From: Lachnospiraceae bacterium
Lineage (GTDB): Bacteria > Bacillota > Clostridia > Lachnospirales > Lachnospiraceae
DNA length: 64,000 nt
Assembly: GCA_017479285.1 (NCBI GenBank)
Contig: JAFVCL010000008.1
Location: forward strand, 37,240-101,239
Reading direction: 5' to 3'
Below the pieces are notes generated by a model. That model was not told the DNA's origin. It saw nothing but the letters and a program-made list of their open reading frames with translations, and did not search any database. Each line of letters begins with the position of its first letter. The stretch's first letter is position 1. This document shows positions 1 to 8,183 of the stretch, piece after piece. The position numbers were made by a program, and so were the translations under genes.

Positions 1-15
1 GAAGGATAAATATTT

Positions 16-1653
16 ATGGCACTTAGGATAATTTACACAATCTGCTTTATTGCGCTTTGCGCGATCGACCAGTTCTCCGGAAGCTTAACGGGGAGGGTTC
101 AGTTTGTGACCACAAATCTTACAGGAGTGGTCATGGCTGTGATCATTCTTAGCGCATACGACATAAAAAGCTTTAAGAAACCTGTTTATGCCATCTGGGC
201 GGGGATATGTCTCGTGGGGGCACCGATAGCGGTTGTAACGGGACTTAAGGTTTATCCATACAAAGGACAGTGGATATCCGGAGTATTAAATGTATGCATC
301 TACGGTTTTATCGCGATAAGGGTGCTCCTTGAAATGGTAAGCAGGAGAAGGGCTGAAAAGGCAGGCGGTTTAAGCTCCGGCGTAAGATGGAGCGTTTTTA
401 TTCTCTGGTCGGGAATGCTGATCCTTATGTTGGCATCAAGGAATGAGAGCATCTGGCCTTTATGGTTTTTGTTCATGTTTGGAAGCTTTTATCTTACGGA
501 TTATGGTCCGGAAAGACTAAAAAAGCTGTACCTCGGAGCGATTGACGGAGTTATCATAAGCTTTTTTATCATACAGGGACTGGCATTACTGTTCAGACCT
601 TATGATGAGGCAAGATATTTGGGAATGTATCTTAATCCGAACATCAATGCGCTGTTCTATACAATGAGTTATTGTGCATTGCTGTGCAAGTGGTTCATAC
701 TAAAAAAGGAAAATAAAATACTCATTCTCAGAATCCTGTGCGGTCTTTTCGGGGCGGCTATGTACGGCTTTGGCGTACTCACGGGCTGTAAGAGTGCCCT
801 TCTTGCAATGATCGCTGTTACAGTCGTATTTCTGATCTGCATACTGAGGTATGAAAAGAAAAAAATAATCGCATTTTTCAGGATAAGTGTTTTCATTGCG
901 GTCGTTGCCGTGGTAAGCGTACCGATAACCTACGGGGCGGTAAGATATATGCCAACGATCCATCTTCACCCGATATATTTTGAGGGAGAATACGCCGATT
1001 GGAAGGTACTCCCGGGGGAACCGAGGGATTCTGAGAAATATATTTCCTTTGACGAAATGGTTTCGACAAATTTAGGAAGGATCTTTCTTTTCTGGAAACC
1101 TGTGGGTGAATCTGCCGGGAGTCTGATACCGGGATCCGAAGTGATCGCGGCTCAGGAGACAACATTGGATACAGAGTCTTATACTGATAGCGGTAAAGGG
1201 CAGCTCGGTGAAGCGGAACAACCCGGGTATCTCTACAAGGGGGAGGGGATTCCGGATTCATTTACGATAAGAAAGCTCATATACGGATATTACATCCCGA
1301 AGCTGAACCTTCTTGGACATTCAAATTCCGATGACGGAGTGGACATACTGGAGTTTTACAGAGCACCGCATGCTCACAATTTCCTCATCCAGTTTGCGTT
1401 TTCCTTTGGTATACCTGCGGCGCTTTTTACGATCGCGATGGTCCTTACGTGCGCGGTGCATTTCTTTAAGCTTCTTAAAAGAAATCGGGATGAGTTTGCG
1501 TGTATAATGGGGACATTTGTGACAGCCTTTGTTGTATTTGGAATGTTAGAGTATGACTGGAGGCTTGGACAGTTCAGCTTCTTTGCGTTCTTCTTTTTCT
1601 TTAAGACCGCTGTAAACAGGGAGGGGCAGGAGCTTACTCAAAAAACGGATTGA
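16..1653 (+). CDS. O-antigen polymerase/ligase-like polytopic membrane protein (Wzy/WaaL type)
   Basis: A 545-residue, very hydrophobic protein with roughly ten or more membrane segments. It has one large extracytoplasmic loop (about residues 305-440), followed by a conserved-looking PHAHNFLIQFAFSFGIP stretch. That arrangement, a big outer loop carrying a His just before the last membrane helices, is typical of Wzy polymerases and WaaL-type ligases, which join lipid-linked glycan units or transfer them to an acceptor at the outer face of the membrane. A GMYLNPNINALFYTM segment in the middle fits the same family. The start is supported by GAAGGA nine bases upstream. It ends 12 bases from a convergent SGNH gene. 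Polymerase and ligase cannot be told apart from sequence; the surrounding glycan genes support either. Confidence 0.72.
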   Translation: MALRIIYTICFIALCAIDQFSGSLTGRVQFVTTNLTGVVMAVIILSAYDIKSFKKPVYAIWAGICLVGAPIAVVTGLKVYPYKGQWISGVLNVCIYGFIAIRVLLEMVSRRRAEKAGGLSSGVRWSVFILWSGMLILMLASRNESIWPLWFLFMFGSFYLTDYGPERLKKLYLGAIDGVIISFFIIQGLALLFRPYDEARYLGMYLNPNINALFYTMSYCALLCKWFILKKENKILILRILCGLFGAAMYGFGVLTGCKSALLAMIAVTVVFLICILRYEKKKIIAFFRISVFIAVVAVVSVPITYGAVRYMPTIHLHPIYFEGEYADWKVLPGEPRDSEKYISFDEMVSTNLGRIFLFWKPVGESAGSLIPGSEVIAAQETTLDTESYTDSGKGQLGEAEQPGYLYKGEGIPDSFTIRKLIYGYYIPKLNLLGHSNSDDGVDILEFYRAPHAHNFLIQFAFSFGIPAALFTIAMVLTCAVHFFKLLKRNRDEFACIMGTFVTAFVVFGMLEYDWRLGQFSFFAFFFFFKTAVNREGQELTQKTD

Positions 1654-1664
1654 TACAGTAACGA

Positions 1665-3119
1665 CTATAAGGACTCATCGATGAAACTGATCAGATCCAG
1701 GGCGATGATAAAGTTTCCGGCCTCATTGTAGTGGACACCGTCAGAGCGGCAGTAATCCGTAAAGTTTTCCTGTGTAATAACGCCAGGCTCTGTAAGATCA
1801 TACAGAAGAGCTCCGTATTCGGAGGATACTTCGGAGGCTGAAGCCCTGTAGGAGGAAAGGACATCTCCTGTTTCGGAAAATGCGGCAGTTCCGTTATTTC
1901 CTACCGTTACAAAGCCGGGGGACATGACCAGTATCCTGCTGTCCGGGTATTTTGATAAAAGAAGCTCGCTTGCAGTCCTGAGCGCTCCGGAGAAGGAGAG
2001 CGTATCGTACGGATCCGCGGGATTATCCGCCGGGGCACCGCGGAAATAGTCATTTAATCCGAATTCTATAATAAATAAGAGTTTGTCACAGTCTTTCATT
2101 GCAATGTCTGTTTCTCTCCACAGAGCGTCAGGGTCACTTAACTGACCGCCGAAGATTTCGTCTTCACCGTCTGTGGGGATCCTTGCAGCGGGGGTTCCGC
2201 CGATGGCTTTGCAGATGACCTTCGCCTTTGAAAAATTAGAGATAATACTATCAATTGAAGTATCGTCGCGGAAAAGGGCAAATATACTGTCACCGAGAAC
2301 AACAATACAGGTATCCGAAAGATCGCGGCTCTCATAATAATTTACATCGTAAGAGCGGATATTATCCAAAAGCTTATCTGCCGAAGTACCCACATTTTCA
2401 CGGGGAATCTCAAAAAAACCTGCCATTATCATCGGGATGAATCTCTCGCCGAAATCCCTGTCTACAAGTATATCCGAGCCGTCTTCGTATAAATACGGGT
2501 TTGCAAAAAGCCACTCTGAAAGCGACGGAATATGGAACCTTATGTTCGTATTGCCGGTAAAACATGCGGCTATGCGCTCATAATACCCGGGCAGCCCGGA
2601 AAGCTGCTCGGAAGAAAGAGACGCGTAATGAGCCGGACTGTAATAGGGAAAGACTATTTCAACATCGGTCATCTCGTCAAATGTGGCAAAAGGTTTGAAA
2701 TATTTTTCAACCGCTCTTTCGAATCCCGCGCCTTTTCCGGCTATATCCGCGAGGATAAGGGGGTCTATACCGAGATAGATTATCGAATGTCTTTCCTCTG
2801 TGCCCCTGACAAAATTTTTGCGGTAGTCTGAAAGATATCCGAGGCTTTTTTTATCATCGAACACTTCTTTTGCAACATAGGAGCGCTGGAGAGTATAAAG
2901 CTCGAAGGTATCCGCACTGTAACAGCTTATATCATACATTGACAGAAAACAGACCGAATAGTCGGAGTTTTTCATCGCCTCCATATCGGAGATGTAGCCG
3001 GGATCCTTTGAAGCCGTTATGCCTCTGATGATTAAAAAGAGCGTGATAAGAACCGCTGCTGCAAAAAGCGGCAGCAAAACGGTTAAGATTCTATTATTTT
3101 TTTCTTTTCTGATGTCCAT
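1665..3119 (-). CDS. Membrane-anchored SGNH/GDSL-type esterase-like protein
   Basis: 484 residues from the ATG at 3119; an in-frame ATG 30 codons upstream would overlap the divergent MBOAT gene and is less likely. One N-terminal membrane helix (about residues 10-30) is followed by a large extracytoplasmic part. SGNH blocks are visible: GDSIFALF (nucleophile Ser), AIGGT (Gly), EFGLNDYF (Asn) and DGVHYNEAG (Asp-x-x-His). About 190 residues between the anchor and the GDS block are unassigned. SGNH proteins beside MBOAT acyltransferases usually take part in O-acetylation or deacetylation of surface glycans, so I infer that role. It is clearly related to the protein at 36770-37675, which has the same GDSIFA block and spacing. 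The exact substrate is unknown. Confidence 0.78.
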   Translation of the reverse strand: MDIRKEKNNRILTVLLPLFAAAVLITLFLIIRGITASKDPGYISDMEAMKNSDYSVCFLSMYDISCYSADTFELYTLQRSYVAKEVFDDKKSLGYLSDYRKNFVRGTEERHSIIYLGIDPLILADIAGKGAGFERAVEKYFKPFATFDEMTDVEIVFPYYSPAHYASLSSEQLSGLPGYYERIAACFTGNTNIRFHIPSLSEWLFANPYLYEDGSDILVDRDFGERFIPMIMAGFFEIPRENVGTSADKLLDNIRSYDVNYYESRDLSDTCIVVLGDSIFALFRDDTSIDSIISNFSKAKVICKAIGGTPAARIPTDGEDEIFGGQLSDPDALWRETDIAMKDCDKLLFIIEFGLNDYFRGAPADNPADPYDTLSFSGALRTASELLLSKYPDSRILVMSPGFVTVGNNGTAAFSETGDVLSSYRASASEVSSEYGALLYDLTEPGVITQENFTDYCRSDGVHYNEAGNFIIALDLISFIDESL

Positions 3120-3214
3120 ATCTCTATAATATACTTTTGGCTCCGATATTTCAATCGGTTTGCGTTTGTGGTAGAATAAAGGATATATATTTTTTAATGG
3201 GAGCGGCACTTAAG
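3120..3214. promoter_or_regulatory. Divergent intergenic region with a probable promoter for the MBOAT gene
   Basis: The 95 bases between the divergent SGNH and MBOAT starts are A+T-rich. On the plus strand an extended -10 (TGGTAGAAT, -10 hexamer at 3172-3177) lies about 38 bases before the ATG at 3215, with only a weak -35 (TTTCAA, 3149-3154). GGGAG at 3199-3203 can serve as ribosome site for ATG 3215. No strong minus-strand promoter was found by eye. Confidence 0.35.
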
Positions 3215-4699
3215 ATGCTGTTTAATTCGATACCTTTTTTACTCTTTTTTCCGATAGTCGCCTGTCTTTATCTGGTTCTTCCGAAGAAGGCCAATTATGT
3301 ATGGCTTCTGCTTGCCAGCTACTATTTTTATATGAGCTGGAATCCGAAGTATGTCGTATTGATACTGTTTACGACAGTGGTTACCTATGTGACCGGGCTT
3401 CTTATCGGCAGTGGGAAGACAAGCGGAAACAGAAGACTTTGGATGATCGTGGGATTGGTCTTGAACTTTGGGCTTCTGTTTTTCTTCAAGTATTTTGATT
3501 TCTTCCTGAAAAACATAAACAGGGTTTTGAGTCTTGCAAAGATAACGGCAATTGATAATCCTTTTGACATCTTACTTCCCGTCGGTATTTCCTTCTATAC
3601 ATTTCAGGCGGTGGGTTATTGCATAGATGTCTACAGGGGAGACATAAAAGCCGAAAAGAACTTCATAAAGTACGCGCTTTTCGTAAGCTTCTTTCCGCAG
3701 CTTGTGGCCGGACCTATTGAGAGAAGCAAAAACCTTCTTGTCCAGATCGACAGGATGGGCAGAGAAAGGCTTTGGAACCGCGATAAAGCAGTTTCGGGCT
3801 TCGGCATGATGCTCTGGGGATTATTCATGAAAATGGTGATCGCCGACAGGGTTTCGATATTCGTGGATAATGTATTTTCAATGGCTTATACTGCCGGGAC
3901 TGTGGAGACTGTCCTCGGAGCAATGGCGTTCTCACTCCAGATATATGCCGATTTTGCCGGGTATTCCGCAGTTGCTATCGGAGCCGCACGTGTTATGGGA
4001 TTCGACCTTATGGAGAATTTCAACACGCCATATTTTGCCACAAGCATACCGGATTTCTGGCACAGATGGCATATCTCATTAAGTACATGGTTCAGGGATT
4101 ATGTCTATATCCCCCTGGGAGGTAACAGAAAAGGAAGGGCAAGAAAATATCTGAATATCATGGTGACATTTCTTGTGAGCGGACTCTGGCACGGAGCGGC
4201 ATGGAGTTATGTTGTCTGGGGAGGTATCCATGGTATATATCAGGTAACAGGCGATCTTTTAAAACCTGTAAAAACGAAACTTGTTTCGGTACTGCACCTT
4301 AAAAAGGATTCGTTCGGTCACAAGGCGGGGCAGATATTCGTAACATATATACTTGTTGTGTTTGCGTGGATTTTTTTCAGAGCAGATTCCCTGGGGGATG
4401 CTTTTTTCTACATCAGGCGGATGTTTACCCATCCCAACTTCTGGACACTGTTTGACGAATCAATTTATACCTGGGGACTTGACAGACGGGAAGCGGGAGT
4501 GCTTTTTGCGGCGATACTCGCACTTGTGCTCGTCTCTGTCGTCCGTTACAAAAAAGGTATCGATATCGGAAGCTTTCTCCTCAAACAGGATCTCTGGTTC
4601 AGATGGGTGATATTTATTGTACTTATAATCGCTATAATAGTATTTGGAGAGTACGGTATTGATTTCGACTCGAATAAATTTATTTATTTTGATTTTTAG
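3215..4699 (+). CDS. MBOAT-family membrane O-acyltransferase (AlgI/DltB-like)
   Basis: 494 residues, polytopic, close to the usual AlgI length. The family signature is plain: a DFWHRWHISLSTWFRDY block followed by VYIPLGGNRKG, then a second conserved His in LVSGLWHGAAWSYVVWGG. Other AlgI-like blocks are LPVGISFYTFQAVGYCIDVY and FFPQLVAGPIERSK. Members transfer acyl (commonly acetyl) groups across the membrane to a partner, often an SGNH protein, which esterifies a surface polysaccharide. The start is set at ATG 3215 (MLFNSIPF) rather than at codons 21 or 26 residues upstream, because the family begins here and GGGAG precedes it. The next gene follows after 12 bases and encodes an SGNH-type protein, the expected partner. 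Confidence 0.93.
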   Translation: MLFNSIPFLLFFPIVACLYLVLPKKANYVWLLLASYYFYMSWNPKYVVLILFTTVVTYVTGLLIGSGKTSGNRRLWMIVGLVLNFGLLFFFKYFDFFLKNINRVLSLAKITAIDNPFDILLPVGISFYTFQAVGYCIDVYRGDIKAEKNFIKYALFVSFFPQLVAGPIERSKNLLVQIDRMGRERLWNRDKAVSGFGMMLWGLFMKMVIADRVSIFVDNVFSMAYTAGTVETVLGAMAFSLQIYADFAGYSAVAIGAARVMGFDLMENFNTPYFATSIPDFWHRWHISLSTWFRDYVYIPLGGNRKGRARKYLNIMVTFLVSGLWHGAAWSYVVWGGIHGIYQVTGDLLKPVKTKLVSVLHLKKDSFGHKAGQIFVTYILVVFAWIFFRADSLGDAFFYIRRMFTHPNFWTLFDESIYTWGLDRREAGVLFAAILALVLVSVVRYKKGIDIGSFLLKQDLWFRWVIFIVLIIAIIVFGEYGIDFDSNKFIYFDF

Positions 4700-4711
4700 G
4701 ATTGATATAAG

Positions 4712-6181
4712 ATGGACACTAAACCGGTTGAAAATATAGAGAATATGGGTACTGCTCCGGGGAAGAAAACAGCCGGAAGAATAAGAAAGCTTATCGCTAT
4801 CATCGCTTTTTTTGCGGTGACTTTTCTGTGTGTATCGGCAGTATACCGTGTTCTTTCATGGAAGGATACGACAGGAGACTATATATCCTCGGTAAAGCAG
4901 CTTGAAGCGACAGACAAAGATCTGATAGATGTGGCTTTTGTCGGAAGCAGCCATTGCTACTGCGGTATAGGTCCCAATTTCCTGTGGGAGCAAAAGGGAA
5001 TCTCCGGCTTTGATATGGCGATATCCGGCATGGATAAGGACTCCGCATACTATAACCTCAGAAACCTTTTGAAAACTCAGTCTCCAAAGGTTGTTTTTGT
5101 GGATATGTTCGAGCTTACCTATGACGAGCATGCCGTAGACGGAAATATTTACAGGAATATACTCTCGCTGCCCTTTTCAGCAGACTCGGTAAGGCTTGTG
5201 ATGGACTACGCCGAAAAGGATAAATGGGCTGACTATATAGCAAGGTTTCCGATAATCCATACCCGTTACAGGGAGCTGAAAAAATATGACTTCTATCCTT
5301 TCAAGCCGAATAATTATATTCGCGGGGAGAGTCTTACATACGGTGCTGCCCCCGTTCCCTACCCGGAATACGCAGGAGGGGAGATCGTTCCCGGAGAGCT
5401 TTCCGAGAAAAATATGCTCTGGCTCGAAAGACTTTATGAGCTTTCGGAAAAGGAGGGATTTGAACTTGTATTTATGGTTCTTCCCTTTACATCAAAGGCG
5501 GAGGACCAGCGCCTTATGGATGCGGCTGCCGTCTATGCCTCCGAGAGAGGGATCAGGATGCTGGACTTTAACCGCATGAGAGATGAGATCGGCTTTGACT
5601 ATGCGACGGACTTCGTGGACTATACGCATCTTAACATGTCCGGAGCGGAAAAGCTGAGCACATATATTGCGGATTATCTCGATGAGAATTTCGACCTGCC
5701 CGACCATAGGGGCGATCCGAAATACCGGCAGTGGGAGGAGGATGTAAAGTACAACAGGATTCTCGACTACGAGTTCAGGATAAACAATACCTGGGCGCTT
5801 GATGATATCGTCGATCTTATTAAGCCCGGAAATGTGACGCTTGCGATAATCAGCCTTGAGGGTAATTTTACCGGGGCTGATACAGATTATTACGCAGCGC
5901 TGTCAAAGCTCGGAATGGAGCGGGAGGACTATGAGAAGGGCGGCAAGTGGATCTACGAGAACGGGAAACTTGAGAAGGTTTACGAGAATGTACTTGGGGC
6001 GGAGCCATATATCAGGGAACTTAGCGAGACTGACACTTTGCAGATAAGATATGAAGGAGATTATAATTTCCCGGACAACATAACGATCAACCGTGAATAT
6101 TACCATAATCACGGAGCGTATCTCGGAATTACCATTTACAATACAGCGCTCGACAGAGTTATCTGTATGAGAAATTATTGA
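4712..6181 (+). CDS. Membrane-anchored SGNH-like partner of the MBOAT acyltransferase
   Basis: 489 residues with one N-terminal membrane helix (about residues 28-50) and an extracytoplasmic remainder. A GSSHCYCG block near residue 79 resembles the GxSH nucleophile of AlgJ/AlgX/DltD-like proteins, and DYTHLNMSG near residue 305 supplies the Asp-x-x-His pair. The last 150 residues or so, after the SGNH part, form an additional domain that I do not recognise. It lies 12 bases behind the MBOAT gene and is almost certainly cotranscribed and functionally coupled with it, receiving an acyl group and passing it to a glycan, or removing it. The role is inferred from domain type and position. Confidence 0.75.
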   Translation: MDTKPVENIENMGTAPGKKTAGRIRKLIAIIAFFAVTFLCVSAVYRVLSWKDTTGDYISSVKQLEATDKDLIDVAFVGSSHCYCGIGPNFLWEQKGISGFDMAISGMDKDSAYYNLRNLLKTQSPKVVFVDMFELTYDEHAVDGNIYRNILSLPFSADSVRLVMDYAEKDKWADYIARFPIIHTRYRELKKYDFYPFKPNNYIRGESLTYGAAPVPYPEYAGGEIVPGELSEKNMLWLERLYELSEKEGFELVFMVLPFTSKAEDQRLMDAAAVYASERGIRMLDFNRMRDEIGFDYATDFVDYTHLNMSGAEKLSTYIADYLDENFDLPDHRGDPKYRQWEEDVKYNRILDYEFRINNTWALDDIVDLIKPGNVTLAIISLEGNFTGADTDYYAALSKLGMEREDYEKGGKWIYENGKLEKVYENVLGAEPYIRELSETDTLQIRYEGDYNFPDNITINREYYHNHGAYLGITIYNTALDRVICMRNY

Positions 6182-6239
6182 CGGATATTCAGGGAGATCA
6201 CCGGTGAATCGGAAAATTAGTTAGGGGTATCAGAGGTTT

Positions 6240-7217
6240 ATGGACAAAATAGCAGTGCTTATACCGTGCTACAATGAGGCACAGACTGTAGGAAAGGTTA
6301 TAGCGGATGCCAGAGCGGCTCTTCCCGAGGCGGTTATTTACGTATACAATAACAACTCTTCGGACGATACAGAAAAGATCGCAAGGGAAGCGGGCGCAGT
6401 CGTTCGAAATGAGTACAAGCAGGGCAAGGGAAATGTTATAAGGAGAATGTTCCGCGAGATTGATGCGGAATGCTATCTGATGATCGACGGAGATGATACA
6501 TACGATCTTGAGACGGCGCGGGAGATGACGGATCTTGTATTAAAACACAACGCCGATATGGTAGTCGGAGACAGGCTTTCATCCACCTACTTTACGGAAA
6601 ACAAGCGTCCTTTCCATAACTTTGGAAACAGCCTGATGAGATGGAGTATCAATTCGCTTTTTAAGTCGGATATAAGAGACATAATGACGGGGTACAGGGC
6701 GCTTTCCTTTGAACTTGTAAAGACCTTCCCTGTGTTTTCAAAAGGCTTTGAGATAGAAACCGAGCTTACCATACATGCGGTAAACTACAATATGCAGGTC
6801 GAAAATGTGATAACGAGGTACAGGGACAGACCCCAGGGCAGCATCTCGAAACTTAACACCTTCTCGGACGGATTTAAGGTCATAAGAAAAATGATCGTGC
6901 TTTACAAGAATTACAGACCGTTTAATTTCTTTGGATTCTTTGCGCTGATCCTGCTGCTTGCGGCACTTATACTTATGATCCCGATAATCATAGAATTCTT
7001 TGAGACCGGACTTGTTCCGAGGTTTCCAACGTTGATCGCCAGCGGATTCATTGCTGTTGCGGGGTTACAGTCTATGTTTACCGGCTTTATGCTGAGTGTT
7101 ATAAACTCAAAGGATCTGAAGGATTTTGAATACAGATTCACAAGAGTCCACGACCACAAGAAAAGTATTATGAGGAAGGATGGGGAGAGTGAAAATAATT
7201 TCACCGGAGACAGATAA
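6240..7217 (+). CDS. GT2 glycosyltransferase with C-terminal membrane helices (DPM1-like)
   Basis: 325 residues. It begins with the GT-A nucleotide-sugar fold (VLIPCYNEAQTVGKV, then NNNSSDDT) and has a metal-binding DGDDTYD near residue 83. Two hydrophobic helices lie at about residues 228-285, followed by a basic tail. This layout is that of polyprenyl-phosphate hexosyltransferases, which make Und-P-sugar for later use by GT-C enzymes on the outer face. It abuts the next GT2 gene with no gap, so the two are probably translated together. The donor sugar cannot be told. Confidence 0.85.
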   Translation: MDKIAVLIPCYNEAQTVGKVIADARAALPEAVIYVYNNNSSDDTEKIAREAGAVVRNEYKQGKGNVIRRMFREIDAECYLMIDGDDTYDLETAREMTDLVLKHNADMVVGDRLSSTYFTENKRPFHNFGNSLMRWSINSLFKSDIRDIMTGYRALSFELVKTFPVFSKGFEIETELTIHAVNYNMQVENVITRYRDRPQGSISKLNTFSDGFKVIRKMIVLYKNYRPFNFFGFFALILLLAALILMIPIIIEFFETGLVPRFPTLIASGFIAVAGLQSMFTGFMLSVINSKDLKDFEYRFTRVHDHKKSIMRKDGESENNFTGDR

Positions 7218-8138
7218 ATGGAAGTCAGTTTTGTAATTCCGTGCTACCGCTCGGAACAGACACTTGAAGGAGTTGTCCGCGAGATAGAAGAAACAATGCT
7301 TAATATAGGCAGATATGAATATGAGATCTGTCTTGTGAATGACTGCTCGCCGGACAACACGGCAAATGTGATAAAAAGATTATGCGAGGAAAAAAGCTAT
7401 ATTCACGGACTGTCCTTCTCAAAGAATTTTGGACAGCACGCTGCGCTTATGGCAGGATTCCGCGCGGCGGAGGGAGATATCGTAGTATGTCTCGACGATG
7501 ACGGACAGACTCCCGCCTGCGAGGTCGGAAAGCTTCTTGACAAGATAGAAGAGGGCTTCGACGCAGTATATGCAAAGTACGACCATAAACAGCATTCGGG
7601 TTTTAGAAACTTCGGCAGCAGGGTAAACGACCTTATGACGAGAGTTATGCTGGGAAAACCCAAGGAACTCTATGTATCGAGCTATTTTGCGGTAAAAAGA
7701 TTCATAGTAGATGACATGATACGATATGAATTCTCCTATCCTTATGTTATCGGGCTTGTGCTTCGCTCAACCAAGAATATAACCAATGTGAGCGTCAATC
7801 ACAGAGAGCGCGAGGTCGGAAGAAGCGGATATACGCTAAGCAAGCTGCTCGGCCTCTGGTTTAACGGGTTTACGGCGTTTTCGATAAAGCCACTGCGCAT
7901 CGCAACGGTGATCGGTATTATATCGGCTGCAGCAGGCTTTTTGTACGGGGTCTTTACGGTTATAAAGAAATTTGTCATCCCGGATATACCGCTCGGTTTT
8001 TCCGCGCTTATGAGCGTGATGGTATTCTTTTTCGGACTTATCCTGCTGATGCTCGGGCTTATCGGGGAGTATGTGGGACGCATATATATAAGCATGAACA
8101 ACGCTCCACAGTATATCATAAAGGAAAGATGGAATTAG
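7218..8138 (+). CDS. GtrB/ArnC-like undecaprenyl-phosphate glycosyltransferase
   Basis: 306 residues. The GT2 domain has VSFVIPCYRSEQTLEGV, VNDCSPDNT and LDDDGQTPACEV (metal and donor binding) and is followed by two C-terminal membrane helices (about residues 227-250 and 264-290). The FSKNFGQHAALMAG and YVGRIYISMNNAPQYII blocks match GtrB/ArnC-type enzymes, which attach a sugar to undecaprenyl phosphate on the cytoplasmic face. It starts on the base after the previous stop and precedes a GT-C-like membrane protein, the classic GtrB-GtrS order. No GtrA-type flippase was seen nearby. Confidence 0.88.
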   Translation: MEVSFVIPCYRSEQTLEGVVREIEETMLNIGRYEYEICLVNDCSPDNTANVIKRLCEEKSYIHGLSFSKNFGQHAALMAGFRAAEGDIVVCLDDDGQTPACEVGKLLDKIEEGFDAVYAKYDHKQHSGFRNFGSRVNDLMTRVMLGKPKELYVSSYFAVKRFIVDDMIRYEFSYPYVIGLVLRSTKNITNVSVNHREREVGRSGYTLSKLLGLWFNGFTAFSIKPLRIATVIGIISAAAGFLYGVFTVIKKFVIPDIPLGFSALMSVMVFFFGLILLMLGLIGEYVGRIYISMNNAPQYIIKERWN

Positions 8139-8183
8139 CATTCGCAATACAAACGGTCAGAACGACGGAATACAAAGCAGAGT

